Positions 1-8,755 are shown, counted from the stretch's first letter. The stretch: 64,000 nt of DNA from Dechloromonas sp. Dech2017 (GCA_009469585.1 SSXW01000008.1:1-64000); one strand, 5' to 3'. Numbers and translations: made by a program. The notes: generated by a model from the letters alone, not told the origin.

Positions 1-70
1 CAGTCGGCTTTCCCGGCAGCAAATCCGCTATCCGCAACCACTGTTCGTCATTCAACATTCGCCGATCCAT
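1..70 (-). CDS. IS5-family transposase, N-terminal fragment (runs off the left edge)
   Basis: Reading leftwards from an ATG at 70-68 gives MDRRMLNDEQWLRIADLLPG and continues to the window edge. The pattern 'DEQWxRIxxLLPG' is the typical start of IS5/IS427-group transposases (DUF4096-type N-terminus), which bind the element ends. The DDE catalytic domain would lie outside the window. Whether the gene is intact cannot be judged from here. Confidence 0.7.
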   Translation of the reverse strand, partial: MDRRMLNDEQWLRIADLLPGKPT

Positions 71-125
71 GTGCAGCACCCAAATTCCAGGATGTAAACA
101 CAAATCGGCTACTGTGAACAGGCCC
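1..125 (-). mobile_element. End of an IS5-family insertion sequence, cut by the window edge
   Basis: The first 125 bases contain the start of a transposase gene on the minus strand and the non-coding end of the element outside it. Read on the minus strand, the outer end begins GGGCCTGTTCACAGTAGCC, which resembles IS5-family (IS427-like) terminal repeats. It abuts CTAG at 125-128, a plausible target duplication. The other end lies outside the window, so neither terminal repeat nor target duplication could be confirmed. Confidence 0.6.
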
Positions 126-204
126 TAGTCAGGCAGCGAAGATCTATCCCACTGTTGACAATATGGTTCGCGCAATTCGCCCCGCGAGTCGCTAAACTCG
201 CCGC

Positions 205-819
205 ATGGAAATTCTGCTCTACTGGATCGGCATGGCCGCCGTCGCCGTCGTCGCGCTGACCGGCGTTCTCGACGCCGGCCGCAAGCAAATGGACATCGTA
301 GGCGCCGTCATGGTCGGCTGCGTCACGGCGCTCGGCGGCGGCACCGTGCGCGACCTGCTGCTCGACCGCAAGGTGTTCTGGATCGCCGACCAGACCTACC
401 TGATCGTCACCGTCGCCACCACGCTGGTCGTCTTCTTCGCCGTGCGCGGCCGGCGCCTGCCCATGCGCCTCTTCCTGATTCCCGACGCCATCGGCCTGGC
501 CCTGTTCACCATCGCCGGCACCCAGATCGCCCTCGGCCTCGACGCCCCCTGGCTGGTCGCCAGCCTGCTCGGCGTGATCACCGGCGTCCTCGGCGGCGTG
601 CTGCGCGACGTGCTGTGCAACGACGTACCGCTCATCTTCGTGCGCGGCGAACTCTACGCCACCGCCGCCTGGGCCGGCGCCCTCACCCTGCTCGGCCTGC
701 AGACCATCGGCGTCGCCCCGGTCACTGCAGCCTGGGCCGGCATGGCCGTCACCCTCGCCGCCCGCCTGCTGGCCATGGCCTTCCGCATCACCGCCCCCAG
801 CTATTCGGAACGGCCATGA
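205..819 (+). CDS. UPF0126 / TRIC-channel-like membrane protein
   Basis: A 204-residue inner-membrane protein with about seven hydrophobic segments and two copies of a glycine-rich motif: 'GALGGGTVRDLLL'-like near residues 48-58 and 'GVLGGVLRDVL' near 127-138. This internal duplication is characteristic of the UPF0126 (YadS/YicG) family, which is related to trimeric intracellular cation channels and sometimes called glycine transporter domain proteins. The substrate is not established from sequence. The stop codon overlaps the next start as ATGA (816-819), so the two genes are probably translated together. A TTGACA hexamer sits at 155-160 but no good -10 follows at normal spacing. The gene starts only 80 bp from the insertion-sequence end. 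Confidence 0.8.
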   Translation: MEILLYWIGMAAVAVVALTGVLDAGRKQMDIVGAVMVGCVTALGGGTVRDLLLDRKVFWIADQTYLIVTVATTLVVFFAVRGRRLPMRLFLIPDAIGLALFTIAGTQIALGLDAPWLVASLLGVITGVLGGVLRDVLCNDVPLIFVRGELYATAAWAGALTLLGLQTIGVAPVTAAWAGMAVTLAARLLAMAFRITAPSYSERP

Positions 820-1406
820 ACTTCCTCGCCCACGCCGTGCTCGCCGGCGACGACCCGGCCCTCGTCGTCGGCGGTGTCGTCGGCGACTGGATCAAGGGCC
901 CGCTCCCCGGCCCGCTGCCGCCCGACCTCGCCCGCGGCGTCGCCCTGCATCGCGCCATCGACAGCCACGCCGAAAGCCACCCCGCCTTCCAGCGCAGCCG
1001 CCAGCGCGTCTCCCCCCAACGCCGCCGTTACGCCGGCGTGCTGGTCGACATCTTCTACGACCACCTGCTCGCCCGCGACTGGCCGCAACACCAGCCCCTC
1101 CCCCTCGACGCCTACTGCGCCGCCGTCTACCGCCAAATCGCCGCCCGCCTCCCCGACCTCCCCGACCACGCCCGCCCCGCCATGCGCCTGATGGCCGGCG
1201 AAGACTGGCTGCACAGCTACGCCGACCTCGCCGGCATCGCCGACGTACTCCACCGCATGAGCCGCCGCGCCCGCCAACCCAACCCGCTGGCCGGCGGCGA
1301 GGCGGAATTCGCCGCCGACGCGGCGGGGTTCATGGCGGATTTTCTCGGGTGGTACGGGGATGCTGTGTTGTTTGCCCGGGGGTGGGCAAGGGGCATGCAT
1401 GAATAA
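816..1406 (+). CDS. Acyl carrier protein phosphodiesterase-like protein (AcpH/DUF479)
   Basis: A 196-residue soluble protein starting MNFLAHAVLAG, with 'GDWIKGPL' and 'HRAIDSHAESHP' motifs typical of the AcpH (DUF479) family. In E. coli AcpH removes the 4'-phosphopantetheine group from acyl carrier protein; the conserved Asp/His residues (HRAID, YAGVLVDIFYDH) match that HD-like metal site. I chose the start at 816 because it overlaps the upstream stop (ATGA) and gives the family's usual length (about 190-200); the open frame extends further upstream but that part is an alternative frame of the previous gene. It is probably co-transcribed with the UPF0126 gene. Confidence 0.8.
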   Translation: MNFLAHAVLAGDDPALVVGGVVGDWIKGPLPGPLPPDLARGVALHRAIDSHAESHPAFQRSRQRVSPQRRRYAGVLVDIFYDHLLARDWPQHQPLPLDAYCAAVYRQIAARLPDLPDHARPAMRLMAGEDWLHSYADLAGIADVLHRMSRRARQPNPLAGGEAEFAADAAGFMADFLGWYGDAVLFARGWARGMHE

Positions 1407-1510
1407 GATTATTGAGGACAGGCGGGAACTTCTACCCGAACCCGCCGTTAGATTTCCTTGGTTTCCAACGGCATGGTCGATTTATCGCTTGTCGTTATCC
1501 GACATAGATG

Positions 1511-2516
1511 TCAGTCGCTTTCCTCGATCAAACGCTTCTCCCTCTCGATCTCGGCAACCAATTCCGCTTCGGTCGGCAGCACACGCTGATATTTGGATGC
1601 GAAAAGTTGCTGGCTCCCCTGGAGAATCGAGTATTTGACGACGGTTTCATCCTTGCTGTCACACAGGATGATGCCGATGGTGGGGTTGTCGTCCTCGCCG
1701 CGCTTGAGGTCATCGAACAGTCGCACATACATGTCCATCTGGCCGATGTCCTGATGGCTGAGCTTGCCGGTCTTCAGGTCGATGATGACAAAGCACTTAA
1801 GCAGGTAGTTATAGAAAACCAGATCGATATAGAAATGGCTGGTTTCGGTGCTGATGCGCATTTGCCGGGCGACGAACGAGAAGCCCTTGCCCAGTTCCAG
1901 CAGGAACTTCTGCAGTTCGTCGATGATCGACTGCTCCAGACGGCTCTCCTTGAATTGTCCGGCCTCTGGCAGTTGCAGGAACTCCAGCACATAAGGGTCC
2001 TTGATGAAATCGCCCAGCGCATTGCCTTTGGCTGTATTTCCCGCCGTCTCGCCTTCTTGTGAGGAGAGCAGACGCTGGAAGCTGTGCGTTTGAATATTGC
2101 GCTCCAACTGCCGGACGCTCCACTGCTGCGCAACCCCTTCCGTCAAGTAATAGGTCCGGGCTTTGGGGTCGTCCACGCGCATGATGAGCCGGTTATGGCT
2201 CCAGCTCAATTTGCTACACACCGTGTAGCAAATCTCCTGGTCGGGATAGGTGAGATAAAACTAACTGGCGGAAATTGCGGAGGTTGGCATACGAAAAACC
2301 CTTGCCGAAATCGGCTGCCAATACCCTTGAAAGGTTCTCCAGCAAGCGAGCGCCATACTCCGCCTTGTGCTGCCCGCGTTGCTCCTCCTCCACAATGCGT
2401 CGGCCGATCAGCCAGTAAGCCTCCACCATCGCCGCATTCACTGCCGAACGTGCCTTGTCGCGCGCCTGTTCGAGGATGCTCTTGATATCGGCTTGAAAGG
2501 TGGTTAAAGCGCTCAT
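1511..2516 (-). pseudogene. DUF1016 (YhcG-type) PDDEXK nuclease, broken by a 4-bp duplication
   Basis: Two adjacent minus-strand pieces together make one DUF1016 protein of the family's usual size (about 335 residues). The upstream piece (2516-2214) carries the N-terminal DUF1016 domain (EAYWLIGRRIVEEEQ, then 'FGKGFSYANLRNFRQ'). The downstream piece (2221-1511) begins in the wrong frame but contains 'LSWSHNRLIMRV' and the PD-(D/E)XK-like core 'FYIDLVFYN...FVIIDLKTGK'. At 2259-2266 the plus strand reads AACTAACT. Removing one AACT (AGTT on the coding strand) restores 'RQFYLTYPDQEICYTVCSKL', which is what intact family members look like there. The gene is therefore a recent frameshift, or much less likely a programmed one. 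DUF1016 proteins often sit inside type I restriction loci, and the next fragment is HsdR-like. Confidence 0.8.
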
Positions 2517-2518
2517 GT

Positions 2519-2797
2519 CTAAACCTCCTCTGTTGCCGCAGGGAACAATTCTGGATTGAAAGGGTAGCGATTCAGGAAATCGTTGAGGATCTTCCGGAAG
2601 TAGCCCTCGTTTTCGTCCAGCATCTGCTGGGGCTCGAACAGCAAATAACCGGCGCAGATTTCCTTTTCTTCCAGCTTCTCGCCCAGCGGCAGGTCGCGGA
2701 TGTCGGGGCGGTAGGCGTATTTGAGGTCGCCCAGCTTGGCGATCCGATCAAGTTCGATCTGGTTTTCCGTGGTTGTCATTTCCCTGGACCGAGACAT
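2519..2797 (-). pseudogene. Small ORF with an HsdR-like N-terminus, probable remnant
   Basis: A 92-residue reading frame ending 2 bp before the DUF1016 pseudogene start. Its first part, 'MTTTENQIELDRIAKLGDLK' followed by 'YAYRPDIRDL', closely resembles the start of type I restriction endonuclease R subunits (HsdR). The remaining 55 residues ('GYLLFEPQQMLDENEGYF...') do not look like the HsdR nuclease domain and I do not recognise them. The simplest reading is a deletion that joined an hsdR start to another sequence. A genuine small protein is also possible. It is out of character with the GC-rich core genes around it. Confidence 0.5.
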
Positions 2798-2902
2798 GCG
2801 AATTGGAGTTTTGTAGTCGGCGGAGTCTAGCAGTGCACGACGACTACGAACAGCATTCGAGTCGGTGGTTAATTGCCTCGGGCATTTCCAGACATATCGG
2901 AG

Positions 2903-2924
2903 AATTTGCTTGGTAACTCAAATT
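2903..2924 (+). promoter_or_regulatory. Inverted repeat with LysR-type T-N11-A spacing, possible CbbR site
   Basis: AATTTG, ten bases, CAAATT: a perfect 6-bp inverted repeat whose inner T and A have the spacing typical of LysR-family operators. CbbR regulators bind such sites upstream of cbb operons. It lies about 270 bp upstream of cbbM, which is far, so the assignment is tentative. Confidence 0.3.
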
Positions 2925-3157
2925 TTGCCGAATGGCGCCAGACACACGGACAGCAATATTGGCCGAACCGTGCGCGCATGCCGACTGGCAAGTTTCGGAG
3001 TCAAGCCGTCGCTTGAATGACTGCCCTGCTGTGGGCATAGGTCGGCACCTGGCCGACCGCTACTCCAAACCGCCAACTAATCAGCAATCCATGAACCATC
3101 ACATAAAAACACGTGACTAGTCCTTATCAATAGCCCCGCCTACCATCTGTCCATCGC

Positions 3158-3171
3158 TTCATCCTGATGAA
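3158..3171 (+). promoter_or_regulatory. TTCATC-CT-GATGAA palindrome in the cbbM leader
   Basis: A perfect 6-bp inverted repeat with a 2-bp centre, 21 bp upstream of the cbbM start and just before the ribosome binding site. It could be an operator or a small leader hairpin. No match to a named site is claimed. Confidence 0.3.
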
Positions 3172-3192
3172 TGATTCCAAGGAGACAACACG

Positions 3193-4572
3193 ATGGACCA
3201 GTCCAACCGCTATGCCGACCTCAGCCTGCGCGAGGCCGACCTGATCGCCGGCGGCCAGCACATTCTCTGCGCCTACAAGATGAAGCCGAAGGCCGGCTAC
3301 GGCTATCTGGAGGCTGCCGCGCACTTTGCCGCCGAATCCTCCACCGGCACCAACGTCGAGGTGTGTACCACCGACGAATTCACCAAGGGCGTCGATGCGC
3401 TGGTTTACCTGATCGACGAGGCGAGCGAGGAAATGCGCATCGCCTACCCGATCGATCTCTTCGACCGCAATTTCACCGACGGCCGGATGATGATCGTCTC
3501 CTTCCTGACGCTGACCATCGGCAACAACCAGGGCATGGGCGACATCGAGCACGCCAAGATGTACGACTTCTACGTGCCGCCGCGCGCCATCCAGCTGTTC
3601 GACGGCCCCGCCAAGGACATTTCGGATTTGTGGCGAATTCTCGGTCGACCGCAGCAGGATGGCGGCTACATCGCCGGCACCATCATCAAGCCCAAGCTCG
3701 GCCTGCGCCCCGAGCCTTTCGCGGCGGCGGCCTACCAGTTCTGGCTGGGCGGCGATTTCATCAAGAACGACGAGCCGCAGGGCAACCAGGTCTTCGCGCC
3801 GATGAAGAAGGTCATGCCGCTGGTGTACGACGCGATGAAGCGGGCGATGGACGAAACTGGCGAAGCCAAGATTTTCTCGGCCAACATCACCGCCGACGAC
3901 CATTACGAAATGCTCGCCCGCGGCGACTACATCCTGGAAACCTTCGGGCCGGACGCCGACAAGGTCGCCTTCCTGGTCGACGGCTACGTCGGCGGGCCCG
4001 GCATGGTGACCACCGCCCGCCGCCAGTTCCCCGGCCAGTACCTGCACTACCACCGGGCCGGCCATGGTGCCGTCACCTCGCCCTCGGCCAAGCGCGGCTA
4101 CACCGCCTACGTGCTGGCCAAGATGTCGCGTCTGCAAGGGGCTTCCGGCATCCACGTCGGCACCATGGGCTACGGCAAGATGGAAGGCGACAAGGACGAC
4201 CGCGCCATCGCCTACATCATCGAGCGCGACAGCTACAGCGGCCCGGCCTACCACCAGGAGTGGTACGGCATGAAGCCGACGACGCCGATCATCTCGGGCG
4301 GCATGAACGCCCTGCGCCTGCCCGGCTTCTTCGAGAACCTCGGCCACGGCAACGTCATCAACACGGCCGGCGGCGGCTCCTACGGCCACATCGACAGCCC
4401 GGCCGCCGGCGCCAAGTCGCTGCGCCAGGCCTACGAATGCTGGAAGGCCAAGGCCGACCCGATCGAATGGGCCAGGGAGCACCCGGAATTCGCCCGCGCC
4501 TTCGTCTCCTTCCCGGGTGATGCCGACAAGCTCTACCCGGGCTGGCGCGAAAAGCTCGGCGTGCATAAGTAA
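3193..4572 (+). CDS. cbbM: Ribulose-bisphosphate carboxylase, form II
   Basis: Form II RuBisCO (459 residues, the usual length) fixes CO2 onto ribulose 1,5-bisphosphate in the Calvin cycle and works as a homodimer or multimer of large subunits only. Visible catalytic parts include Lys166 in '[10 protein letters not shown]', the carbamylated Lys191 in '[10 protein letters not shown]' with its metal-binding Asp-Glu, and loop-6 Lys329 in '[10 protein letters not shown]'. These positions match the Rhodospirillum rubrum numbering exactly. '[11 protein letters not shown]' near residue 395 is the phosphate-binding part. No small-subunit gene is adjacent, as expected for form II. It is the first gene of a cbbM-cbbQ-cbbO unit; the next start is 54 bp away with a hairpin between. 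AAGGAG precedes the ATG. Confidence 0.97.
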   Translation: MDQSNRYADLSLREADLIAGGQHILCAYKMKPKAGYGYLEAAAHFAAESSTGTNVEVCTTDEFTKGVDALVYLIDEASEEMRIAYPIDLFDRNFTDGRMMIVSFLTLTIGNNQGMGDIEHAKMYDFYVPPRAIQLFDGPAKDISDLWRILGRPQQDGGYIAGTIIKPKLGLRPEPFAAAAYQFWLGGDFIKNDEPQGNQVFAPMKKVMPLVYDAMKRAMDETGEAKIFSANITADDHYEMLARGDYILETFGPDADKVAFLVDGYVGGPGMVTTARRQFPGQYLHYHRAGHGAVTSPSAKRGYTAYVLAKMSRLQGASGIHVGTMGYGKMEGDKDDRAIAYIIERDSYSGPAYHQEWYGMKPTTPIISGGMNALRLPGFFENLGHGNVINTAGGGSYGHIDSPAAGAKSLRQAYECWKAKADPIEWAREHPEFARAFVSFPGDADKLYPGWREKLGVHK

Positions 4573-4580
4573 AGCCCGGC

Positions 4581-4600
4581 TGCCCCGCCGCCGCGGGGCA
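4581..4600 (+). promoter_or_regulatory. Hairpin between cbbM and cbbQ
   Basis: TGCCCCG and CGGGGCA form a 7-bp GC stem with a 6-base loop, followed by only three T residues. This is too weak for a full terminator. It could stabilise the cbbM message 3' end or reduce read-through into cbbQ and cbbO, which are needed in smaller amounts than RuBisCO. Confidence 0.45.
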
Positions 4601-4626
4601 TTTCACCCCAGCCAGCGAGGAAGACC

Positions 4627-5430
4627 ATGAACCACGCCGAAGCCTACAAGCTGCGCCGCCAGCCCTTCTACCAGCCGCAGGGCGACGAGGTGGCGCTGTA
4701 CGCCGCCGCCTACGCCGCCCGCCTGCCGGTCATGCTCAAGGGGCCGACCGGCTGCGGCAAGTCGCGCTTCGTCGAATACATGGCGTGGACGCTGGGCAAG
4801 CCCTTGATCACCGTCGCCTGCAACGAGGACATGACGGCCGCCGACCTCGTTGGCCGCTACCTGCTCGACGCCGGCGGCACGCGCTGGCAGGACGGCCCGC
4901 TGACCCTGGCCGCCCGCCTCGGTGCCATCTGCTACCTCGACGAGATCGTCGAGGCGCGGCAGGACACGCTGGTCGTCATCCACCCGCTGACCGACCACCG
5001 GCGCACCCTGCCGCTCGACAAGAAGGGCGAGCTGGTCGAGGCCCACCCCGACTTCCAGCTGGTCATTTCCTACAACCCGGGCTACCAGAGCCTGATGAAG
5101 GATCTCAAGCAATCGACCAAGCAGCGCTTCACCGCCTTCCAGTTCGATTACCCGGCGGCCGGGCTGGAAGCCGAGATCGTTGCGCAGGAAGCGACGGTCG
5201 ACCAGAAAATTGCCGAAAAATTGATAAGCGTCGCCCAGGCCGGCCGGCGGCTGAAAGGCCACGGCCTCGACGAAGGCATCTCGACCCGGCTGGTCGTGTA
5301 CGCCGCCCAGCTCATCAATCACGGCGTGGCGCCGGCCAAGGCCTGCCAAATGGCCATGGTGCGGCCGATCACCGACGACGCCGACGTGATCGCCAGCCTC
5401 GACCACACCATCGCCGCCGTCTTCGGCTGA
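4627..5430 (+). CDS. cbbQ: RuBisCO activase AAA+ subunit CbbQ (MoxR family)
   Basis: A 267-residue MoxR-type AAA+ ATPase. Walker A is GPTGCGKS at residues 39-46, and Walker B 'CYLDE' has Asp105-Glu106. 'SYNPGYQS' matches the sensor region of CbbQ/NorQ proteins. CbbQ forms hexamers that, with CbbO, remodel inhibited RuBisCO and release tight-binding sugar phosphates. Its position directly behind cbbM and 6 bp before cbbO separates it from the NorQ paralogues of denitrification, which sit beside norCB. The ATG is preceded by GAGGAAG. Confidence 0.93.
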   Translation: MNHAEAYKLRRQPFYQPQGDEVALYAAAYAARLPVMLKGPTGCGKSRFVEYMAWTLGKPLITVACNEDMTAADLVGRYLLDAGGTRWQDGPLTLAARLGAICYLDEIVEARQDTLVVIHPLTDHRRTLPLDKKGELVEAHPDFQLVISYNPGYQSLMKDLKQSTKQRFTAFQFDYPAAGLEAEIVAQEATVDQKIAEKLISVAQAGRRLKGHGLDEGISTRLVVYAAQLINHGVAPAKACQMAMVRPITDDADVIASLDHTIAAVFG

Positions 5431-5436
5431 GCGGCG

Positions 5437-7734
5437 ATGGCCGTCCCCGGCATCCGCAGCGTCGCCGACGCCCGGCAGCGCCTGATGGCCGACGCCGAGT
5501 CGCAGGCCGCCTGGGGCGCGCTCGATTGCGGCTTCGCCGCGGTGGCCGATGTCTTCGACGAATGCTACGGCGCCGCCAAAAGCGTCGTCGGCCCGGCTGA
5601 ACTGCCCGATTTTCTCGAAGCCGCCCGCCTCATCGGCAAACTCGGCCGCGGCGCCGAGCCGCTGCTTGCCTTTCTCGAACATTGGCCGGGCGTCGTCGCC
5701 GGCAGCGGCCTGGCCCAATCGGCGACGCTGCCGCCGGTCATGGCCGCCATCCGCCGCCTGCAGAAATCGCCCAACGGCCCGGCCGTCACGCCGCTGCTGC
5801 AAACCCTGGGCGCCGTCGCCGCCCGCCTGCGCACGGCCGACGCCCTGCGCGACTACCTGGCCCTGGCCCTCGACCTGGCCGAGCGCACCGCGCTGTCCAT
5901 CCACGGCCACCACGCCACCGAGCCCAGCCCGTCGCTGCCCGACTTCCTGCGCCAGGCCCCGCGCCTGCTCGCCATCGTGTCGCTGGCCGGCCTCAAGCGC
6001 TGGCTGGACGACGGCATCCGCCTGCACGGCGGCCACCCCGAGCGGCAACGCGCCTATTTTTCGCTGGCCGCACCGGAAAGCCTGGCCATCCTGCAGCGCC
6101 AGCGCGAGGGCACGCTGTTCGCCGACGTCGAGCGCCAGCTGGGCCTGACCCTGGCCGCGCTGTGGCAGGACGAAAGCCCGCTGGTGCCCTATTCGACGGC
6201 CTTCGCCGACGCCCCCCGGCAGCCCTACCTGGCCGCCGACGGCTACCGCCTGCCGGACGCGCTCGCCGAGCGCGGCGCCAGCGCCGGCCTCGACCGCTAC
6301 CGCGCCATGCTCGCCCACCTGGCCGGCCACCGCCGGTGGAGCCGGCCGCTCGTCGCCGACAACTGGAGCCCGCTGCAGCGCCTGGCCGTCGAAACGCTGG
6401 AGGACGCCCGCATCGACACGCTGGTCATGCGCCGCTTCCCCGGCCTCGCCCCCCTTCTGCTCGCCTTGCACCCGAAACCCGACGAAAATGCCTGCGACCC
6501 GGCCACCGCCAACACCCTGCGCCACCGCCTGGCCTGCCTGTCGCGCGCCTGCCTCGACCCCCGGCACGGCTACCGCGCCCCGCTCACCGTCGAATTCGCC
6601 GGCCGCTTCCGCGCCCTGCTCGCCGCCGGCGAGGCCAGCACCCGCGCCGTCGCCGAGCTGGCCCTGGCCTACGCGACGCGCAGCCGGCAGCCCAGCGACC
6701 AGTTCGCCAAGGTCCACTTCGCCGACACCGAAGTCGATTACCGCGACGACAACCGCCACCTGTGGACCTTCATCGAAGCCGGCGACGAGGAGGAATCCTT
6801 CGCACCGCCGCCGAGCGCCGCCCAGCCCGAAGCCGTCGGCCTGCCGCCGCGCCACTACCCGGAGTGGGACGCCGCGACGCAGACCGAGCTCCCCGACTGG
6901 ACGGCGGTGTACGAAGCCCTGCACGCGGCCGGCAACCCGGCCGACATCGACCGCCTGCTCGCCAAGCACGCCGTCCTCGCCCGCCGGCTGAAGCGCCTGC
7001 TCGACCTGCTCAAGCCTCAGGAACGCGTCCGCCTGCGTTTCCGGGAGGACGGCAGCGAACTCGACCTCGACGTCGCGCTGCGCGCCGTGGTCGACCTGAA
7101 AAGCGGCCACCAGCCTGATTCGCGGATCAACGTCAGCCATCGCACCGACGGCCGCGACATCAGCGTGCTGCTCCTCGTCGACCTGTCGCAGTCGCTCAAC
7201 GAAACCCTGCCGGGCGGCGGCCAGAGCATCCTCGACACCGCCCGCGAAGCGGTCGCCCTGCTCGGCTGGGCCACCGCCCAGCTCGGCGACGCCTGCGCCA
7301 TCGCCGGCTTTCACTCGAACACCCGGCACGAGGTGCGCTACCACCACATCAAGGGCTTTTCCGAAGCCTGGGACGATGGCGTCAAGGCCCGCCTGGCCGC
7401 CGTCGAGGCCGGCTGGTCGACGCGCATGGGCGCCGCCATCCGCCACGCCGGCCGCCTGCTCTCGGCCCGCCCGAGCGAAAAGCGCATCCTGCTCGTGCTG
7501 ACCGACGGCGAGCCGGCCGACATCGACGTCGCCGACCCGCACTACCTGGTCGCCGACTGCAAAAAAGCCGTCGAATCGCTGTCGACCGCCGGCATCGCCA
7601 CCTTCTGCCTGAGCCTCGACCCCCAGGCCGACGCCTACGTCAGCGAAATCTTCGGCCGGCGCTGGCGGGTGCTCGACCACATCGAACGCCTGCCGGAAAC
7701 CCTGCCCATGGTTTACCTCAACCTGACGCGCTGA
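5437..7734 (+). CDS. cbbO: RuBisCO activase adaptor CbbO (von Willebrand factor A protein)
   Basis: A 765-residue protein, normal for CbbO. The N-terminal two thirds are helical and without a catalytic motif; the C-terminal VWA domain carries a complete metal-ion-dependent adhesion site, 'DLSQS' at residues 582-586, plus 'TDGEPADID' further on. In the known Cbb activases the CbbO VWA domain bridges the CbbQ hexamer to RuBisCO. The start is 6 bp after the cbbQ stop, so the genes are translationally close. A long antisense frame covers cbbQ-cbbO but is only a GC-codon shadow. Confidence 0.92.
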   Translation: MAVPGIRSVADARQRLMADAESQAAWGALDCGFAAVADVFDECYGAAKSVVGPAELPDFLEAARLIGKLGRGAEPLLAFLEHWPGVVAGSGLAQSATLPPVMAAIRRLQKSPNGPAVTPLLQTLGAVAARLRTADALRDYLALALDLAERTALSIHGHHATEPSPSLPDFLRQAPRLLAIVSLAGLKRWLDDGIRLHGGHPERQRAYFSLAAPESLAILQRQREGTLFADVERQLGLTLAALWQDESPLVPYSTAFADAPRQPYLAADGYRLPDALAERGASAGLDRYRAMLAHLAGHRRWSRPLVADNWSPLQRLAVETLEDARIDTLVMRRFPGLAPLLLALHPKPDENACDPATANTLRHRLACLSRACLDPRHGYRAPLTVEFAGRFRALLAAGEASTRAVAELALAYATRSRQPSDQFAKVHFADTEVDYRDDNRHLWTFIEAGDEEESFAPPPSAAQPEAVGLPPRHYPEWDAATQTELPDWTAVYEALHAAGNPADIDRLLAKHAVLARRLKRLLDLLKPQERVRLRFREDGSELDLDVALRAVVDLKSGHQPDSRINVSHRTDGRDISVLLLVDLSQSLNETLPGGGQSILDTAREAVALLGWATAQLGDACAIAGFHSNTRHEVRYHHIKGFSEAWDDGVKARLAAVEAGWSTRMGAAIRHAGRLLSARPSEKRILLVLTDGEPADIDVADPHYLVADCKKAVESLSTAGIATFCLSLDPQADAYVSEIFGRRWRVLDHIERLPETLPMVYLNLTR

Positions 7735-7763
7735 TTGACGCCGGCCGCCGGCCCTCCTACATT
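7735..7763 (+). promoter_or_regulatory. Sigma-70-like promoter before the LysR gene
   Basis: TTGACG (7735-7740), a 17-bp spacer and TACATT (7758-7763) lie immediately after the cbbO stop codon and 41 bp before the regulator's ATG. Spacing is ideal and both hexamers match four or five of six consensus bases. The regulator is therefore probably transcribed on its own as well as by read-through. Confidence 0.55.
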
Positions 7764-7804
7764 AAGCCATCGATGAACCCTGCCTCAGCATCATTCAGCC
7801 ACCG

Positions 7805-8755
7805 ATGAACTTCGTCCGCACCCTGACCCTGCGCCAGCTGCAAATCTTCGTCGTCGCCGCCCGCCATTTGAGCTACGCCCGCGCCGCCGAGGAACTGCAC
7901 CTGACACCGCCGGCCGTCTCCATGCAGCTCAAGCAACTGGAGGACAACGTCGGCCTGCCGCTCTTCGAGCGCCTCGGCCGCGGCGTCGCGCTGACCGGCG
8001 CCGGCGAGCTGCTGCTGCACCACGCGCTGCGCATCCTCGGCGAGATCAAGGATGCCGAGGCCAACCTGCAGGGCCTGCTCGGCGCCGAAACCGGCCAGCT
8101 GTCGGTCGGCCTGGTCAGCACCGCCAAGTACTTCATGCCCAAGCTGCTCGCCAAGTTCTCGCAGGCCCACCCCGGCATCGAGGTGCAGTTCTCGGTCGGC
8201 AACCGCCAGGCCCTGCTCCAGAAGCTGCAGGACAACGCCATCGACCTCGCCGTCATGGGCCGCATCCCGACCGAGATCGACGCCCACGCCGAGCCGCTGG
8301 CCAGCCACCCCTACGTGCTGATCGGCCCGGCCGACCACCCGCTGCGCGCCGCCCGCCGCTTCGACCTGCAGGAACTGCGCAGCGAGACCTTCCTGTTGCG
8401 CGAGGAAGGCTCCGGCTCGCGCCGGGTGGCCGAGGAAATGTTCCGCAACCACCTGTTCACGCCGGCCCGGACGATCAGCATGGGCAGCAACGAGACGATC
8501 AAGCAGGCGGTGATGGCCGGCATGGGCGTCGCGCTGATTTCGCTGCACACCCTGCCCCTCGAACTGAAAACCGGCGAAATCGGCCTGCTCGACGTGGTCG
8601 GCACGCCCATCGAGCGCACCTGGTACGTCGTGCACATGAACAGCAAGCGCCTGCTGCCGGCCGGCCAGCGTTTCCGCGAATTCCTGCTCGACCAGGCGGC
8701 GCCCGGCCTGAAGCAGGAATTCGGCCGCTACCTGGCGGCCAACGCACCAGCCTGA
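7805..8755 (+). CDS. cbbR: LysR-family regulator, CbbR-like
   Basis: A 316-residue LysR-type regulator with an N-terminal winged helix-turn-helix (about residues 8-67, 'AEELHLTPPAVSMQLKQLE') and a C-terminal two-lobe effector domain ('IDLAVMGRIP', 'MAGMGVALISLHTL'). The sequence style and position beside cbbMQO indicate CbbR, which senses Calvin-cycle metabolites and activates cbb operons. Unusually for CbbR, which is normally divergent from its target, this gene lies downstream in the same direction with its own promoter. The family call is secure; the specific CbbR role is an inference from context. Confidence 0.82.
   Translation: MNFVRTLTLRQLQIFVVAARHLSYARAAEELHLTPPAVSMQLKQLEDNVGLPLFERLGRGVALTGAGELLLHHALRILGEIKDAEANLQGLLGAETGQLSVGLVSTAKYFMPKLLAKFSQAHPGIEVQFSVGNRQALLQKLQDNAIDLAVMGRIPTEIDAHAEPLASHPYVLIGPADHPLRAARRFDLQELRSETFLLREEGSGSRRVAEEMFRNHLFTPARTISMGSNETIKQAVMAGMGVALISLHTLPLELKTGEIGLLDVVGTPIERTWYVVHMNSKRLLPAGQRFREFLLDQAAPGLKQEFGRYLAANAPA

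Larger units (their letters stand above)
2798..3192 (+). other. Intergenic region upstream of cbbM (395 bp)
   Basis: No convincing gene is present. The stretch is richer in A and T than the flanking genes and holds two inverted repeats, annotated separately, that could bind a regulator of the carbon-fixation genes. A ribosome binding site AAGGAG lies at 3178-3183, ten bases before the cbbM ATG. No textbook -35/-10 pair was found. Confidence 0.6.

Noticed and set aside
2844-3120. Small frames on both strands upstream of cbbM
   Set aside because: No ribosome binding site or family resemblance, and they overlap likely regulatory sequence.
3632-3660. GTCGACCGCAGC in cbbM, resembling the dispersed repeat core
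   Set aside because: It encodes the conserved '[13 protein letters not shown]' of form II RuBisCO and lacks the T-rich half, so I treat it as coincidence.
3127-4566. Long antisense frame over cbbM
   Set aside because: A codon-bias shadow of cbbM; the plus-strand protein has all RuBisCO active-site residues.
4603-7680. A 1025-codon frame antisense to cbbQ and cbbO
   Set aside because: It mirrors the codon bias of the real genes, shows repetitive Gly/Ala/Val/Gln composition and no domain.
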